A DNA stretch of 64,000 nt from Kocuria rhizophila DC2201 (GTDB lineage Bacteria; Actinomycetota; Actinomycetes; Actinomycetales; Micrococcaceae): contig NC_010617.1 of assembly GCF_000010285.1 (NCBI RefSeq), positions 1,550,001 through 1,614,000 on the forward strand. Reading direction: 5' to 3'. The position numbers and the translations under genes are program-made. The notes under the pieces were generated by a model that was not told where the DNA came from, ran no database searches, and saw only the letters and a program-made list of their open reading frames with translations. Position 1 is the stretch's first letter; each line of letters begins with the position of its first letter. This document shows positions 63,078 through 64,000 of this stretch, piece after piece.

Positions 63078-64000
63078 ATGGCTCGTCGCCGCTCAGCCAC
63101 ACGTTCCCCCCAGGACGACCTCCCCGAAGACTTCGTCGAGCACATCGTGGACGTGGACGTCACCCAGGAGATGGAGACGAGCTTCCTGGAGTACTCCTAC
63201 TCCGTGATCTACTCACGTGCCCTGCCGGACGCCCGGGACGGTCTCAAGCCTGTGCAGCGGCGGATCCTGTTCATGATGGATCAGATGGGTCTGCGCCCGG
63301 ACCGCGGCCACGTCAAGAGCGCCCGCGTGGTGGGCGAGGTCATGGGCAAGCTGCACCCCCACGGGGACGCCGCGATCTACGACGCCATGGTGCGCATGGC
63401 GCAGTCCTTCGCGATGCGCGTGCCCCTGGTGGACGGGCACGGCAACTTCGGCTCGCTGGACGACGGTCCCGCCGCCCCGCGCTACACGGAGGCCCGCATG
63501 GCCCCGGCCGCGCGCACCCTCACCGGGGACCTCGACGAGGACGTCGTGGACTTCGTGCCCAACTACGACAACCAGTTCCAGCAGCCCGCGGTGCTCCCCG
63601 CCGCCTACCCCAACCTGCTGGTCAACGGCGCCACCGGCATCGCGGTGGGCATGGCCACGAACATGGCCCCGCACAACATGCGGGAGGTCGCCGCCGGCGC
63701 CCGGCACCTGGTGCTGAACCCCGAGGCCACGCTGGAGGAGCTCATGAAGCTCATCCCCGGCCCGGACCTGCCCTCGGGCGGGCGGATCGTGGGCCTGGAG
63801 GGCATCCGGGACGCCTACCGCACCGGCCGCGGCTCGTTCCGCACCCGCGCCACGGTGTCCGTGGAGCAGGTGTCCCCGCGCAAGCAGGGCATCGTGGTCA
63901 CCGAGCTGCCGTACATGGTGGGCCCGGAGAAGATCACCGAGAAGATCAAGGACGCCGTCCAGGCCAAGAAGCTCACGGGCATCTCGGACGTCGTGGACCT
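63078..64000 (+). CDS. parC: DNA gyrase/topoisomerase IV subunit A (ParC type), N-terminal part
   Basis: Runs off the right edge; about 307 residues visible. The winged-helix breakage-reunion domain has [23 protein letters not shown]-type start (split by residue 50), the HPHGD segment (93-97) and the catalytic Tyr136 in APRYTEARM. The quinolone-resistance region reads [12 protein letters not shown], with Ala at the position of E. coli GyrA Ser83. I favour ParC over GyrA because gyrA normally adjoins gyrB near oriC and is absent from a sepH/dut neighbourhood. ATG 63078 has AAGGAG 10 nt upstream. Confidence 0.9.
   Translation, partial: MARRRSATRSPQDDLPEDFVEHIVDVDVTQEMETSFLEYSYSVIYSRALPDARDGLKPVQRRILFMMDQMGLRPDRGHVKSARVVGEVMGKLHPHGDAAIYDAMVRMAQSFAMRVPLVDGHGNFGSLDDGPAAPRYTEARMAPAARTLTGDLDEDVVDFVPNYDNQFQQPAVLPAAYPNLLVNGATGIAVGMATNMAPHNMREVAAGARHLVLNPEATLEELMKLIPGPDLPSGGRIVGLEGIRDAYRTGRGSFRTRATVSVEQVSPRKQGIVVTELPYMVGPEKITEKIKDAVQAKKLTGISDVVD

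Overview
The window is a contiguous stretch of high-GC chromosome (about 70% G+C by eye) from an actinobacterium. RbpA, a Pup-ligation locus, mycothiol synthesis (mshC), SepH, HelY and a run of actinobacteria-only DUF families (DUF3000, 3093, 3159, 3710, 4193, 5703, 5998) support this. Gene order and the fused PafBC point to Micrococcales, family Micrococcaceae; Kocuria is my best guess, but I could not run a comparison. I see no prophage, insertion sequence, CRISPR array, tRNA or rRNA. The content is core genome, and the novelty lies in locus architecture and regulation.

Layout. 1-1879: end of an SPFH protein, rbpA behind a SigR/SigH-type promoter, and a convergent polyprenol-phosphate mannosyltransferase. 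2068-18431 (all minus strand): reading in transcription order, trmI with a small leader ORF, arc, dop, pup, pafA, two FKBP isomerases, fused pafBC, a membrane protein, tatA, tatC, helY and an amidohydrolase-like gene. No 20S proteasome genes lie between pup and pafA, and Arc lacks the usual proteasome-docking C-terminus. 18582-30231: site-2 protease, PAC2 protein, mshC behind a second SigR/SigH-type promoter, uppP, an acidic protein, acyl-CoA dehydrogenase, M20 peptidase, GNAT, PPOX, SRAP, a lipoate-ligase-like gene and an unknown gene. 30561-40398: nrdF, an orphan Rv0909-type antitoxin-like gene, zapE, sulfurtransferase-SufE, alpha/beta hydrolase, msrB, DUF3000, rnd, a YtxH-like protein and a Rieske lipoprotein. 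40417-47034: dxs, acnA and a TrmA-like RNA methyltransferase. 47031-50542: a KimA-type potassium permease divergent from two TrkA/RCK genes. 50448-54147: DUF3159, OB-fold, DUF3710, dut, DUF3093 and DUF4193. 54243-64000: sepH, a Pro/Thr-rich membrane protein, a phosphodiesterase, DUF5998, a Ser/Thr kinase downstream of a GNAT/acyl-CoA-ligase fusion, and the start of parC.

Themes. (1) Pupylation without a core protease in the locus. (2) Redox control: two exact GGGAAT-N18-GTT promoters on rbpA and mshC, alongside msrB. (3) Many genes carry a TANNNT box 6-8 nt before the start codon with no Shine-Dalgarno site, which indicates pervasive leaderless transcription; this also supports two small unannotated ORFs. 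(4) Perfect or near-perfect GC-rich hairpins separate most convergent gene pairs. (5) The 10-mer ACGACGCCGC recurs in coding and non-coding DNA far above base-composition expectation.
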